Below, piece after piece: positions 1 to 6,157 of a stretch of DNA of 25,097 nucleotides (positions are counted from its first letter, which is position 1; every line of letters begins with the position of its first letter). The position numbers were made by a program, and so were the translations under genes. The notes beneath the pieces were generated by a model that worked only from the letters and a program-made list of their open reading frames with translations, did no database searches and had not been told where the DNA came from. Source of the DNA: Planctomycetaceae bacterium (lineage in GTDB: Bacteria > Planctomycetota > Planctomycetia > Pirellulales > Pirellulaceae). Location of the stretch: contig REEF01000537.1 of assembly GCA_007695205.1 (NCBI GenBank), positions 1-25,097 on the forward strand, written 5' to 3'.

Positions 1-2
1 GC

Positions 3-164
3 GGGGATCTGTCGCGTCGATGGTTTGGGTATCGGTCCAAGGATGTGGCTGCCACGATGGGCTATTCGAGTGCTGATGGCGTAGGCCAAGCGATTCGACG
101 AATCGAGGCCGCCGGTTCCTGCTGTGGCAGAAACGGTACAAGGGTTGGCAAAACGCCTTACTAA
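3..164 (+). pseudogene. C-terminal remnant of a Y1/REP-associated-type transposase (partial)
   Basis: The window opens inside a reading frame (frame 3) that ends at TAA 162-164. It encodes a helix-turn-helix-like stretch, RRWFGYRSKDVAATMGYSS, then a run ending RRIEAAG. This resembles the DnaA-like HTH that I associate with the C-termini of IS200/REP-associated tyrosine transposases. After EAAG the frame reads Cys/Gly-rich nonsense to the stop. The next frame instead gives a basic, plausible tail beginning FLLWQKRYKGWQNALL, so a frameshift near base 110 is likely. The catalytic HUH and Tyr part would lie outside the window. Family assignment is inference from the HTH pattern; other HTH proteins are possible. 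It is notable because palindromic repeats lie elsewhere in the window. Confidence 0.4.
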
Positions 165-337
165 TGGCTAGTGAAGCGCTGACCCCAATGCCACGTCCGC
201 GTCGCCATAACAAACCATCGGACAACGGCTTGCTGCACACACCCTACATCCGTCGTGAATCATCCGGGCTAGGGCTGGCCTGGGCCGGGTGCTTCGAGGT
301 CCAGCCTACCGAGTGATCGTGGCCTCGTTCTCCGCCC
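165..337. other. Non-coding stretch downstream of the effector gene
   Basis: Between the transposase-like remnant and the stop of the Pro/Gly-rich protein gene I see no supportable gene, RNA or terminator hairpin. The first part may still be the frameshifted tail of the remnant. Confidence 0.4.
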
Positions 338-1513
338 TTAGGGCACTTTTCGCTCCGGCAGTCGGCGATCCGCAGGCTGCTTGCCGCTCGGGCCTGGAGG
401 ATCGCCCGGCGGGCCGAGATGAGGCATGCCGGGGTGATCGCCCGGGGGTGAACTCGACGGATGTTCGCCGCCCGGCGGGCCGAAGCGAGGCGGGCCGGGG
501 CGAGGCATGCCGGGGCGATCGCCCGAGGGTGGACCCGGCGGCCGATCGCCGTCGGGACGATCGGTGCCCGGACGGCCGCCGCGCGGTCGACCCCACCACG
601 ATCCCCCGGATCGGGAAAACGGCGCTCGTTCCGCATCGACGAATCGTCGGTAACGCTCGAAGTGATACAGTCGAGTCAGTTCTTGTTCCATCCGTTCGGC
701 CGACATGTTCTCCAGGTACTCACGCTGTCGTTGGTCCAGATCGGAATAGAATTGCTGCAGTTCTTCGCGGGACACCTCGGGCAGAGCACGGCGGCTGAGC
801 ATGGCGGCCCGCAACCAACGTTCGGCCAGTTCGGGCAGGCGACCCTCTTTCTCGGCCCGACTCAATTCTTGCCGCGCCGAACCCGATAATTGTTTCTTCA
901 ACAGATTCATTTCTTCTTCGGTCGGCAGCAGCAGTTCGCGAACCGGTCGGATCGCCGTCGCCGCGAAAATCAGCATGTTCAATCGCTGAGCGGGCGGAAG
1001 ACTGTCCCAACGTTGCTTCCAATGAGGCATCCGCTCGAGGATCTGTTCTTCGTGGGCCGATACAAATTCTTCCATCCACTTGACGATCACCGCTCGATCG
1101 TCAGGCGTCAGTTCAGACATCGCGTACTTGCGCATCCGCCAGCTCTCCTGCTCCTGCAGCAGTTGCTTGATTCTCTCGATGCGCGATTCGGGTGGCAGCG
1201 ATACCAGCTCGGCACGAGCTCCCGACTGCAGGCTTCGCAGCCACTTCGCATAATTCTGCATGATCTGCTGTAACTGCTCACGGTCATCGGCCTCGGACAA
1301 ATCGCGATGAACCTGACGCAACCGCTGCTGGTCGTTCTCCGGCATGGCGTAAAACCGAGCCCGTTTGGCGTCCAGTTCCTGCTTTTCGGCGGCGGACATG
1401 GCACTCAGACGTTGTCGAGCCTCGCTGTCAGCCGGGTCGCCCTCGGTCCATCCGGCAATCACCAAGATCAACATGCTGGCTGACAGCATCGTGATGAACA
1501 ACCTACAGTTCAT
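338..1513 (-). CDS. Exported helical protein with Pro/Gly-rich repeat tail, third gene of an ECF operon
   Basis: About 391 residues. The chosen ATG (1511-1513) lies behind a strong GGGAGGG site within the end of the anti-sigma gene; the frame is open further upstream but has no comparable site. The N-terminus (MNCRLFITML...) is a hydrophobic signal or anchor sequence. Residues about 30-300 are charged and helical, rich in Glu, Arg, Gln and Leu, with phrases such as FYAMPENDQQRLR that resemble DUF3106-type periplasmic proteins. The last ~80 residues are Pro/Gly/Arg/Asp-rich, with a roughly 27-residue repeat visible at DNA level (421-450 versus 502-531, 28 of 30 bases identical). It overlaps the anti-sigma gene by 11 bases, so translation is probably coupled. 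By position it may be the regulated output or an extracytoplasmic sensor of the sigma system. I know no function for it. Confidence 0.75.
   Translation of the reverse strand: MNCRLFITMLSASMLILVIAGWTEGDPADSEARQRLSAMSAAEKQELDAKRARFYAMPENDQQRLRQVHRDLSEADDREQLQQIMQNYAKWLRSLQSGARAELVSLPPESRIERIKQLLQEQESWRMRKYAMSELTPDDRAVIVKWMEEFVSAHEEQILERMPHWKQRWDSLPPAQRLNMLIFAATAIRPVRELLLPTEEEMNLLKKQLSGSARQELSRAEKEGRLPELAERWLRAAMLSRRALPEVSREELQQFYSDLDQRQREYLENMSAERMEQELTRLYHFERYRRFVDAERAPFSRSGGSWWGRPRGGRPGTDRPDGDRPPGPPSGDRPGMPRPGPPRFGPPGGEHPSSSPPGDHPGMPHLGPPGDPPGPSGKQPADRRLPERKVP
421..531 (-). repeat. In-frame 81-base tandem repeat in the Pro/Gly-rich tail
   Basis: The 30 bases at 421-450 recur at 502-531 with two differences. 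The offset of 81 bases equals 27 codons, so the repeat preserves the reading frame and lengthens the low-complexity tail. Confidence 0.7.
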
Positions 1514-2012
1514 GGTCCAACCCTCCCTCGACGAACAATCCCTCACGCTCCAGCAGACGAAGGAATTCGATGCTCTCGGCATATCGGTATTGATCGATAT
1601 TCTCGATCACCGGCAGGTCGCGCAATAGCTTTCGATCCTGACGGCCCGCCCACCATCGAGTCGCCGAAAACGTAGCGACGAACACCAGGATGGCACATGC
1701 CAGTGCGGAACCCATCATCAGACGTCTTTGACGCGAATCGGTCCTCTGGACATGCTGGTAATCATCCGAGGTCTGCAGAGCCACCATCGCAATGGTGCTT
1801 TCGGTAAACGAATGGTCGACGTCCGCTCGAGGCAAATGATCCAGAAGATCCCACGACCGCTGTAACTCGCGAAGTCGCTGACGATAGTCTGCATCCTGAG
1901 CCAAACGTCGCTCGACTCGACGGTTCGATTCCGTATCCAATTCGCCGTCCAGATAGCTCACCAGTTCTTCGACCATGGTGTCTTGTTCCAGGGCGTTGTG
2001 TTCGTCACTCAT
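1503..2012 (-). CDS. Membrane anti-sigma factor
   Basis: 169 residues starting at ATG 2010-2012, which overlaps the sigma factor stop as ATGA. The N-terminal ~75 residues (EELVSYLDGELD, then RRVERRLAQD and LRELQRSWDLLD) match the anti-sigma pattern of a short helical domain with a YLDGEL motif. One transmembrane helix follows at about residues 98-117 (MMGSALACAILVFVATFSA), then a short external tail. No HxxxCxxC zinc site is present, so it is a non-zinc member of the family. Order and overlap with the ECF gene strongly suggest it holds that sigma factor inactive at the inner membrane. What relieves it cannot be read from the sequence. Confidence 0.85.
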   Translation of the reverse strand: MSDEHNALEQDTMVEELVSYLDGELDTESNRRVERRLAQDADYRQRLRELQRSWDLLDHLPRADVDHSFTESTIAMVALQTSDDYQHVQRTDSRQRRLMMGSALACAILVFVATFSATRWWAGRQDRKLLRDLPVIENIDQYRYAESIEFLRLLEREGLFVEGGLDHEL

Positions 2013-2647
2013 GGTCGAATACCCTCCTGAACGTAAGGCTCCAGGATCTGGCGCAGATTGTCCCGGGCTCGCGATAGAAGCGATTTGACCGCCTGGATGC
2101 TCAATCCCATCGTTTTCGCGATGTCTTGGTAGCTCATGTGTTCAAATCTTGACAGCATGACGGCCATCCTCTGTCTTTCGCCCAACGAATCGATCGCCTG
2201 ACGCACGATATCTGCCAACTCGCCTTTCTCCAATTGCCGAACCGGCATCAGGCCGCTGGGCGCCACTGCCATCGAATCCATCGGTTTTGCTGAGACTTCG
2301 CCGCTCTGGCCCACCGATACATTCACCTCGTGTTGCCTAGCCGCAGCACGAAGTGCGTTGCTGGCCACATTATGAGCGATGGTGAACAACCACGTGGCAA
2401 ATCGTGCCTCGGGGCGATAGCTGGCACGAGCCCGAAAGACTCGCAGAAAAACATCCTGAGCTAACTCCTCGGCTCGATGCCGATTGTGAACCAGATTCTG
2501 TAACACGGTGATCAGACGATTCTGGTAGCGAAGCACCAGTTCCTCGAACGCCGCCGCGTTGCCGTCGCGCACCTCGAGCATCAGTCGGACGTCTGGGTCG
2601 ACTGTCTCGTAGGACGTACTCCGCGACTCCGCAGCTTTGGTCAGCAA
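2009..2647 (-). CDS. ECF-type RNA polymerase sigma factor
   Basis: 212 residues. Sigma-70 region 2 spans about residues 26-95 (AAFEELVLRYQNRL, then AEELAQDVFLRVFR and ATWLFTIAHNVASNALR). Region 4 spans about 145-205 (LGERQRMAVMLSRFEHMSYQDIAKTMGLS and the recognition helix QAVKSLLSRARDNLRQIL). There is no region 3, as expected of the ECF class. The start is TTG at 2645-2647, supported by GAGGAGGG ten bases upstream and by the need for the conserved DPDVRLMLEVRDG start of region 2; the next ATG would cut into it. It is the first gene of the sigma / anti-sigma / exported protein operon. Such operons usually autoregulate, but no target promoter was identified. Confidence 0.93.
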   Translation of the reverse strand: MLTKAAESRSTSYETVDPDVRLMLEVRDGNAAAFEELVLRYQNRLITVLQNLVHNRHRAEELAQDVFLRVFRARASYRPEARFATWLFTIAHNVASNALRAAARQHEVNVSVGQSGEVSAKPMDSMAVAPSGLMPVRQLEKGELADIVRQAIDSLGERQRMAVMLSRFEHMSYQDIAKTMGLSIQAVKSLLSRARDNLRQILEPYVQEGIRP

Positions 2648-3016
2648 CAGCTTTCGCCCTCCTCAACTCGCTCGATCATCGGCTGGCTCGATATTCCGAA
2701 ATCCCTCCTGCTTAACACCATCACCATAATGTACCGCTTGTTATGAAAACACCTCAAGACGGGCTAAGTTCCTGTGCCGACCGGATTCTATTTCTGAACG
2801 CAGTAAAAGCGAGTGCGGCCAATCACCCGATCGAGCGGCTATTCGCTCACGATCCATCGCGTGAACCGGTTCGGTTGGGAATGACCAATCGTCACGGCGG
2901 AGCGATATGGCTACAATCCCCGATATTTCAAGCGGTGACGATCCTGTGCCGATACCGGTGGCTGGATCGCACAGATGCTGCACAGACACCACCCACGAAG
3001 ACCAACATTGCCAATC
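2648..3016. other. Divergent intergenic region between sigma operon and methyltransferase
   Basis: About 370 bases separating divergent genes, so promoters for both must lie here, but I cannot fix a -35/-10 pair. An AT-richer stretch at about 2712-2745 is the likeliest place. An open frame at 2743-3024 on the plus strand has no recognisable protein character and overlaps the methyltransferase start, so I do not call it a gene. Confidence 0.5.
2657..2664 (-). promoter_or_regulatory. Ribosome binding site deciding the TTG start of the ECF sigma gene
   Basis: Read on the minus strand this is GAGGAGGG, followed by ten bases and TTG. It is the strongest Shine-Dalgarno-like site in this region and supports the non-ATG start. 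Confidence 0.65.
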
Positions 3017-3886
3017 ATGACTGAATCAATCGATCATCTGACGGACCAGATTTTGTGCGGCGATGCCGCTCGATTGCTGCAGGATATCCCCGATCAAACG
3101 GTCGATACGATCGTGACCAGCCCGCCTTATTACCTGCAGCGAAACTATCAAAGCGAATCGCAGATCGGCCAGGAGAAGACCCCGGAGCAGTACGTGGATC
3201 GGCTGGTCGCGATCTTCACCGAGTGCCATCGGGCAGTCAAATCGAGCGGTTCGCTATGGCTGGTGTTGGGCGACAAGTATGTCGACGGACGGCTGCTGGG
3301 CATGCCCTGGCGAGTGGCCTTGGCGTTGGGCCAAGCGGGTTGGATTCTGCGTAGCGACGTGGTCTGGCACAAGCCCAATGCGATGCCGTCGGCGGTCAAG
3401 AACCGCCCGACGACGGATCACGAGTATGTGTTTTTCCTGACCAAGAGCTCTCAATACTATTACGATGCGGATGCCATCCGCGAGCCGCACGTGACGTTTT
3501 CCGAGAACAGCCGCATGAAGGGTGGGCGAAACCATTTCTTCCAACGTGATGGAACGCCCGAAGCGGGCAAGAATCAGGGCAATCCGAACCTGCACCATGG
3601 CCGTTGGGATCAAGCGTTCCACCCCAAAGGCCGAAATAAGCGGACCGTCTGGTCTATCCCGCTTTCCAAGTTCCGCGACGTCCACTTCGCCGTTTTCCCG
3701 GAATCGTTGGTCCAAACCTGCCTGCTCGCCAGTTCGCCCGAAGGCGGGCTGGTCTTGGATCCGTTCCTGGGCAGTGGCACCACGGCCTTGGTGGCCAAGC
3801 AATTGGGGCGCCACTACCTGGGGATCGACAGCAACAAGGACTACTGTCGCATGGCGCGACGCCGTCTACGCGAAGTGCTGTGCTGA
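3017..3886 (+). CDS. Site-specific DNA methyltransferase, beta class (N4-cytosine or N6-adenine)
   Basis: 289 residues from ATG 3017. The open frame extends to 2975, but that extension (Arg/His/Pro-rich) looks non-coding. The catalytic motif IV, TSPPYY, is at residues 34-39 and the S-adenosylmethionine motif I, DPFLGSGTTALVAKQLGR with a following HYLGID, is at about 248-270. Catalytic motif before SAM motif is the beta-class order. SPPY rather than DPPY is common in N4-cytosine enzymes but also occurs in adenine methylases, so the target base is undecided. The middle (WHKPNAMPSAVKNRPTTDHEYVFF in separate parts) is typical of the family. No restriction endonuclease, specificity subunit or phage gene lies alongside, so it appears to be an orphan enzyme with a regulatory or epigenetic role, or a remnant of an R-M system. 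The Cys-Leu end is natural, with no sign of truncation. Confidence 0.9.
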   Translation: MTESIDHLTDQILCGDAARLLQDIPDQTVDTIVTSPPYYLQRNYQSESQIGQEKTPEQYVDRLVAIFTECHRAVKSSGSLWLVLGDKYVDGRLLGMPWRVALALGQAGWILRSDVVWHKPNAMPSAVKNRPTTDHEYVFFLTKSSQYYYDADAIREPHVTFSENSRMKGGRNHFFQRDGTPEAGKNQGNPNLHHGRWDQAFHPKGRNKRTVWSIPLSKFRDVHFAVFPESLVQTCLLASSPEGGLVLDPFLGSGTTALVAKQLGRHYLGIDSNKDYCRMARRRLREVLC

Positions 3887-3920
3887 GCGACCGGGCAGGA
3901 ATCAGTTGTTCCATTCCAAA

Positions 3921-3979
3921 GTAGTAGGCACACTCCGTGTGCCGTAAACTGCGGACGGCACACGGAGTGTGCCTGCTAC
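3921..3979. repeat. Long palindromic hairpin, copy 1
   Basis: Arms 3927-3945 and 3955-3973 are perfect 19-base inverted repeats around a 9-base loop (3946-3954). Six more outer pairs (3921-3926 with 3974-3979, one G.U-type) extend the stem to 25. It lies between the convergent methyltransferase and DUF6807 genes and could act as a bidirectional terminator or be a REP-like mobile palindrome. Confidence 0.9.
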
Positions 3980-3980
3980 C

Positions 3981-4064
3981 ATTTTGTCGACGCGACGGCA
4001 TACTCCGTGTGCTGTGAACTGCGGACGGCACACGGAGTATGCCTGCTACTATTTTGTCGACGCG
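3981..4064. repeat. Direct repeat of the last bases of the DUF6807 gene flanking hairpin copy 2
   Basis: The 14-base string ATTTTGTCGACGCG occurs at 3981-3994 and at 4051-4064. The second instance contains the final codons of the downstream gene (Ser-Thr-Lys region, read on the minus strand). This shows that the 70-base unit duplicated as hairpin plus gene end. Confidence 0.85.
3997..4043. repeat. Long palindromic hairpin, copy 2 (tandem, 70 bases downstream)
   Basis: The same hairpin as copy 1 at an exact 70-base offset. Arms are 3997-4015 and 4025-4043. Relative to copy 1, C3931/G3969 becomes T4001/A4039 (a compensated pair) and C3943 becomes T4013, giving a wobble with G4027 in plus-strand RNA. 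The outer six pairs of copy 1 are absent. Position 4043 is six bases from the stop codon of the DUF6807 gene. Confidence 0.9.
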
Positions 4065-4978
4065 TACTGTTCGTAGCGGGCTTGGATCTGTTGACGCTCC
4101 GGCAAAGGGCCGGTGGTGATCCAGAATCGGTACTGTAACTCTACCGTCTGACCTTCCGCGATCTCTGCTTTCGGAAAAGCGCCAAACCGCCCGTAATCAC
4201 GATAGGCCGACCAGATGGTCTGCTTCGGATTGCTCGGGTGGTTCATCTGGACGACTGCGTAGGTTTGGCCGTCCAGCACGTACTGCATCGCAGACCACGC
4301 CAGATCGGGATCGGTCCGAGGGTCGTTGTCTTCGGTCGGAAATACGTAAAGGGTCGCGTCCTTTTCCAATTCATCGGCTGCCCGATATTGGACGCCCGCA
4401 TGTTCAGGGTCTCCGTCCAGCGTCACATTACCGGCAACGGCCGTCAACTCGGAACGCACCTCGACGTTCAACAGCTCGGGTGCAGGGACCGCCCGGAAGA
4501 CGAACGTCCGCCGCTCTTCCAGCAGCGGTTGACCGTCCTTAGTCTGCCAGTGGACCAGCGATGTGAACCGCGCCTGGTCGGGACCGACCTGTTGGTCGAC
4601 AAATGCCTGATGGACTTGAGCACCGCTGCCCATGCCCCAGAGATTGTAGGTCTGGTCGCCGACTCGCAACCGGCTGTATCCGATAAAGATGCCGCGATGA
4701 TGCGGGAACAGCCCACCCAACCCTTTGGTGATGGGTTTTTCACCTGTAGCATCCATCACGTGCAGGTAGGGTCGAGCCGTTTCGTCCCAGCGCTCGGGAT
4801 CGAAGGCGGTCATGTAGCGAGCCACCACGCGCTTCCCGTAGCGGATATCCAAATGCTGGCCGGGTTGCTCGTCCAATGCGAAGGCAACATGGCTGTCAGC
4901 AACCACGGGTTGCGGTGCCACCGCAACGACGATCAGCAGGATAGCACAAAGGCCGAAAAGACGGATCACGTGAACCAT
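4049..4978 (-). CDS. Secreted DUF6807 (PmoA-like) family protein, copy A
   Basis: 309 residues from ATG 4976-4978, chosen because AAGGAG sits eight bases upstream; an upstream in-frame ATG has no such site. Residues 1-28 form a Sec signal peptide (MVHVIRLFGLCAILLIVVAV, cleavage near VVADS). The mature protein has the family pattern: GQHLDIRYG, YLHVMDATGEKPITKG, LFPHHRGIFIGY, DPEHAGVQYR and WSAYRDYGRFGAFP. The family is often annotated methane oxygenase PmoA, but that label is misleading since no membrane copper monooxygenase features are present. The HHRG motif may mark an active or binding site, a beta-sandwich sugar-related role is plausible, and no reaction is established to my knowledge. 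It follows copy B by 28 bases on the same strand, so the two are probably one operon. Confidence 0.85.
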   Translation of the reverse strand: MVHVIRLFGLCAILLIVVAVAPQPVVADSHVAFALDEQPGQHLDIRYGKRVVARYMTAFDPERWDETARPYLHVMDATGEKPITKGLGGLFPHHRGIFIGYSRLRVGDQTYNLWGMGSGAQVHQAFVDQQVGPDQARFTSLVHWQTKDGQPLLEERRTFVFRAVPAPELLNVEVRSELTAVAGNVTLDGDPEHAGVQYRAADELEKDATLYVFPTEDNDPRTDPDLAWSAMQYVLDGQTYAVVQMNHPSNPKQTIWSAYRDYGRFGAFPKAEIAEGQTVELQYRFWITTGPLPERQQIQARYEQYASTK

Positions 4979-4986
4979 GAAATATC

Positions 4987-4992
4987 TCCTTT
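4987..4992 (-). promoter_or_regulatory. Ribosome binding site fixing the start of DUF6807 copy A
   Basis: AAGGAG on the minus strand, eight bases before ATG 4976-4978. It lies in the 28-base gap after copy B. Confidence 0.7.
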
Positions 4993-5006
4993 TGCACATC
5001 AAGTCT

Positions 5007-5930
5007 TTACGGCTGGGCCGCGTACCGGTCGAATCGTTCCTGAATCTGCGGTCGCTCCGGCAGATCGCCGGTCATCACGACGAAGCGATAATCCAGAGTC
5101 AGTGTTTCACCGGCCGGGATATCTGCTACGGGAAACGCGCCAAAGCGGCCGTAGTCTCGGTAAGCAGACCAAACCGTCCCCTGGGGATTCGCTGGAGCGT
5201 TCATCTGGACCACCGTGTACGTATGACCGTCCAGCACGTAACGCAGGGCAGCCCAAGCCAAGTCCTTGTCGCGCTTCGGATCCGCATCCGCCGACGGAAA
5301 TAAGTACCGACTCTGCGATCGATCCAGCTCGTTGGCTGGCCGATACTGTACGCCCGCGTGCTCCGGATCGCCGTCCAATCGGAGGTCTCCGGCTACCGCC
5401 TTGAGTGTCGAGCGGACATCGACCTTGACCAGCTCGGGCAACTCGGTCGGGTGGAACAAAAACGTGCGGTGCTCTTCCAACAGCGTCTGACCGTCTTTGG
5501 TGTTCCAGTGCACGACGGAAGTGAACCGAGCCAGATCGGCATCCGCTTGCTGTTCCGTGAACTCCTGATGCACCTGCGGCGTTCCACGCATATGCCACAG
5601 GTCGTAATTCGAACCGTCCCACGCCAAGCGGTTGTATCCGATAAAAATCCCACGATGATGTGGGAATTGCCCCCCGGGCCCCTTGGTGATCGGTTGGTCA
5701 CCGTCCGCGTTCATCACATGCAAGTAAGGCTTGTACGTATCGGACCACCGCTCGGTATCGAAAGCGTACATGTATCGAGCGACGGTTCGGCCGCCGTAGA
5801 CGACATCCAAGTGCTGCCCCGGCTGGTCACGCAGCTCGAACCCCGGTTCGGCCGCCACGGCCGGAACGGCGAACATCAAACAAGCGAACAAAACAAAAAA
5901 ACGACTCGAACGATCGGTTGGAAACAGCAT
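5007..5930 (-). CDS. Secreted DUF6807 (PmoA-like) family protein, copy B
   Basis: 307 residues from ATG 5928-5930, preceded by AGGGAG at 5939-5944. The open frame continues upstream, but that part is untypical. Signal peptide at residues 1-27 (MLFPTDRSSRFFVLFACLMF, cleavage near VAAEP). It aligns with copy A along its whole length: GQHLDVVYGGRTVARYM, PYLHVMNADGDQPITKG, FPHHRGIFIGYNRL, VHWNTKDGQTLLEEHRTF, LDGDPEHAGVQYR and WSAYRDYGRFGAFP. The pair is therefore a tandem duplication that has diverged, mostly in the linkers and the region before the DPEHAGVQYR motif. The shared HHRG and GDPEHAGVQYR blocks are the best guesses for functional residues. As first gene of the pair it should carry the promoter, in 5931-6100. 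Confidence 0.85.
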   Translation of the reverse strand: MLFPTDRSSRFFVLFACLMFAVPAVAAEPGFELRDQPGQHLDVVYGGRTVARYMYAFDTERWSDTYKPYLHVMNADGDQPITKGPGGQFPHHRGIFIGYNRLAWDGSNYDLWHMRGTPQVHQEFTEQQADADLARFTSVVHWNTKDGQTLLEEHRTFLFHPTELPELVKVDVRSTLKAVAGDLRLDGDPEHAGVQYRPANELDRSQSRYLFPSADADPKRDKDLAWAALRYVLDGHTYTVVQMNAPANPQGTVWSAYRDYGRFGAFPVADIPAGETLTLDYRFVVMTGDLPERPQIQERFDRYAAQP

Positions 5931-6107
5931 GCTGGAAACTCCCTGGGCCTCGTGGTGGTAAAATACAGTGTCTTCGTCAGACCACAATCAGGTTTAATAT
6001 AGGCCAACAAAGCTGTCTTTTCCAGTCGCGTGGCAAGTCGTGCTCGTCGATACAGCATTCTTGGGCTCTTTCGGCAGGGCATTTGCCCCATGATGGCACA
6101 AGAAGTG

Positions 6108-6157
6108 GGACGGATTGGCAGTCCGTCCTACGGGGGAGGTTTATGCAACGTTGGGGT
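6108..6157 (+). repeat. Composite palindromic repeat, copy A, abutting the guaA stop codon
   Basis: Palindrome arms GGACGGA (6108-6114) and TCCGTCC (6122-6128), then TAC, a 16-base spacer and the module GCAACGTTGGGGT (6145-6157). The next base, 6158, begins the guaA stop codon (TTA, read as TAA on the minus strand). The same arrangement occurs at 10512-10561 and 10661-10705. Confidence 0.85.

Noticed and set aside
2743..3024. Possible small gene upstream of the methyltransferase
   Set aside because: No recognisable motif, no good ribosome site, and it overlaps the methyltransferase start out of frame.
3921..4043. CRISPR-like repetition
   Set aside because: Only two adjacent units, each one a long hairpin, without unique spacers of regular size and without cas genes.
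4238..5404. Long plus-strand open frame across the two DUF6807 genes
   Set aside because: It is antisense to two genes with signal peptides, ribosome sites and family motifs; its translation has no protein character.
4049..5930. Methane monooxygenase subunit
   Set aside because: The PmoA label attaches to this family by annotation only; these are secreted soluble proteins without the transmembrane helices of particulate methane monooxygenase.
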